IMG/VR virus record: IMGVR_UViG_3300046721_000117
Span: 1-23,051 of that record
Direction: 5' to 3' (one strand)
DNA: 23,051 bases
DNA from: a virus
A program made the translations under genes and the position numbers. Within the stretch, counting starts at the first letter, position 1, and the number at the start of each line of letters is the position of its first letter. The notes under the pieces were generated by a model. That model was not told the origin of the DNA, did not search any database, and saw nothing but the letters and a program-made list of their open reading frames with translations. This document shows, piece by piece, positions 22,473 through 23,051 of this stretch.

Positions 22473-23051
22473 TGGCGTACATTTCCTGCTTGCGAGCATT
22501 AGCGAGGGTCATCAGCCGATCGTAGTGCGCCTCGCTGACTTCCTTAATGATCGGCAAAAACGAGTCGCTGTTCGCCTTGATCAGCTCGTCGATCATATTC
22601 GGTGTGCCGGCGTGCTGGATGGCGGTCCTGATCCGCTTGTAGGCATCCTCGGCCTCGGTCTTCCGCGGATGATCAGAACGGGATGCGGGCCCGGGATCAT
22701 CACGCATCTGCGGCTGGCGTTGCTCGGGGCGGCCGGCAGACGCCTCGCCATCATCGTCGTCTTGCCAGACACCAGCCATCGCCATGAGCGCGTACCGGCG
22801 CAGATAGGAGATCACCGAGCCCGCGCCCTGCGCGTCGAATTTCGTCGGCACGATAAAAAGGCCGCTCTCGATCCATTGTCCCGACTTGTGAACAAGTCGA
22901 GTCATTACGCCGATGCTGGAACCCTCGCCGTTGACGGCCATCTGGACTATGGCGATGCCCTGTTTCGCGAGCTGCGGACGCACCTCGTCGAGGACTGCGC
23001 CGAGCGTGGCATACCGCGATCTAAAGTGCGGGTTCGCGCCGTCCTTCCCGA
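22465..23051 (-). CDS. erf: ERF-family single-strand annealing protein (5' end outside window)
   Basis: A partial gene. The frame stays open to the window edge, and the bases at 22984-23049 read KDGANPHFRSRYATLGAVL then DEV before RPQLAKQGIAIVQM, the ERF N-terminal signature, so the real start is beyond 23051 and GTG 22983 is internal. ERF proteins (P22 Erf type) anneal complementary single strands during phage DNA circularisation and recombination. Further hallmarks are 'SGLFIVPTK' and 'QGAGSVISYLRRYALMAMAGV'. The C-terminal half is charged and linker-like, then helical. It is the first visible gene of the leftward operon. Confidence 0.9.
   Translation of the reverse strand, partial: GKDGANPHFRSRYATLGAVLDEVRPQLAKQGIAIVQMAVNGEGSSIGVMTRLVHKSGQWIESGLFIVPTKFDAQGAGSVISYLRRYALMAMAGVWQDDDDGEASAGRPEQRQPQMRDDPGPASRSDHPRKTEAEDAYKRIRTAIQHAGTPNMIDELIKANSDSFLPIIKEVSEAHYDRLMTLANARKQEMYASA

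Noticed and set aside
1-23051. CRISPR array, insertion sequence or defence island
   Set aside because: No regularly spaced repeats, transposase or known defence-gene set was found; the content is standard phage modules.

Overview
The window reads as one stretch of a temperate, long-tailed (siphovirus-like) phage of a high-GC alphaproteobacterium. The best host guess is Rhizobiales/Bradyrhizobium-like, from the codon use, the protein style and the alphaproteobacterial-type tRNA-Phe fragment. No host housekeeping gene is visible.

Positions 32-19139 are a single rightward late operon. It holds small and large terminase (32-1967), a small unknown gene, a fused prohead protease-scaffold-major capsid protein (2149-4065), a stable UUCG hairpin, an Ig-like candidate decoration protein (4121-4528), a small basic protein, the portal (4680-6056) and a collagen-like fibre protein (6013-6813). 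The connector and neck genes follow (6810-8737), then the major tail protein (8748-9260), two tail-chaperone frames (9260-9864), the tape measure (9868-11880), a tail-tip cassette of poorly recognised proteins with an embedded small membrane protein (11880-14852), and a host-recognition cassette. That cassette has a lectin-fold candidate, an S74-type fibre with a self-cleaving chaperone domain, an accessory protein and a LamG protein (14853-18848). A candidate holin ends the operon. Almost every junction is an ATGA, GTGA, TGATG or TAATG overlap, so translation is probably coupled along the operon.

Positions 19147-19398 hold a lone leftward gene for a small exported protein. The following spacer has a strongly lambda-like attP: the 3' half of tRNA-Phe (19627-19671), four TTTTACA heptamers flanking it (one on the left, three on the right) and a consensus IHF site. 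There is no 5' tRNA half. Tail genes lie on one side and integrase on the other, so the sequence looks like an excised, circular or virion-form phage genome rather than an integrated prophage.

Positions 19760-23051 are a leftward early/lysogeny operon. In transcription order it encodes an ERF-family annealing protein (truncated by the window edge), a conserved-looking unknown, a YkgJ-like CxxCxxCC protein, a small unknown, an excisionase-like DNA-binding protein and a tyrosine integrase. No endolysin, repressor, replication gene, CRISPR array or insertion sequence was seen. The least ordinary parts are the capsid fusion with the portal placed downstream, the collagen-like fibre inside the head module, the unassigned tail-tip cassette and the intact attP.
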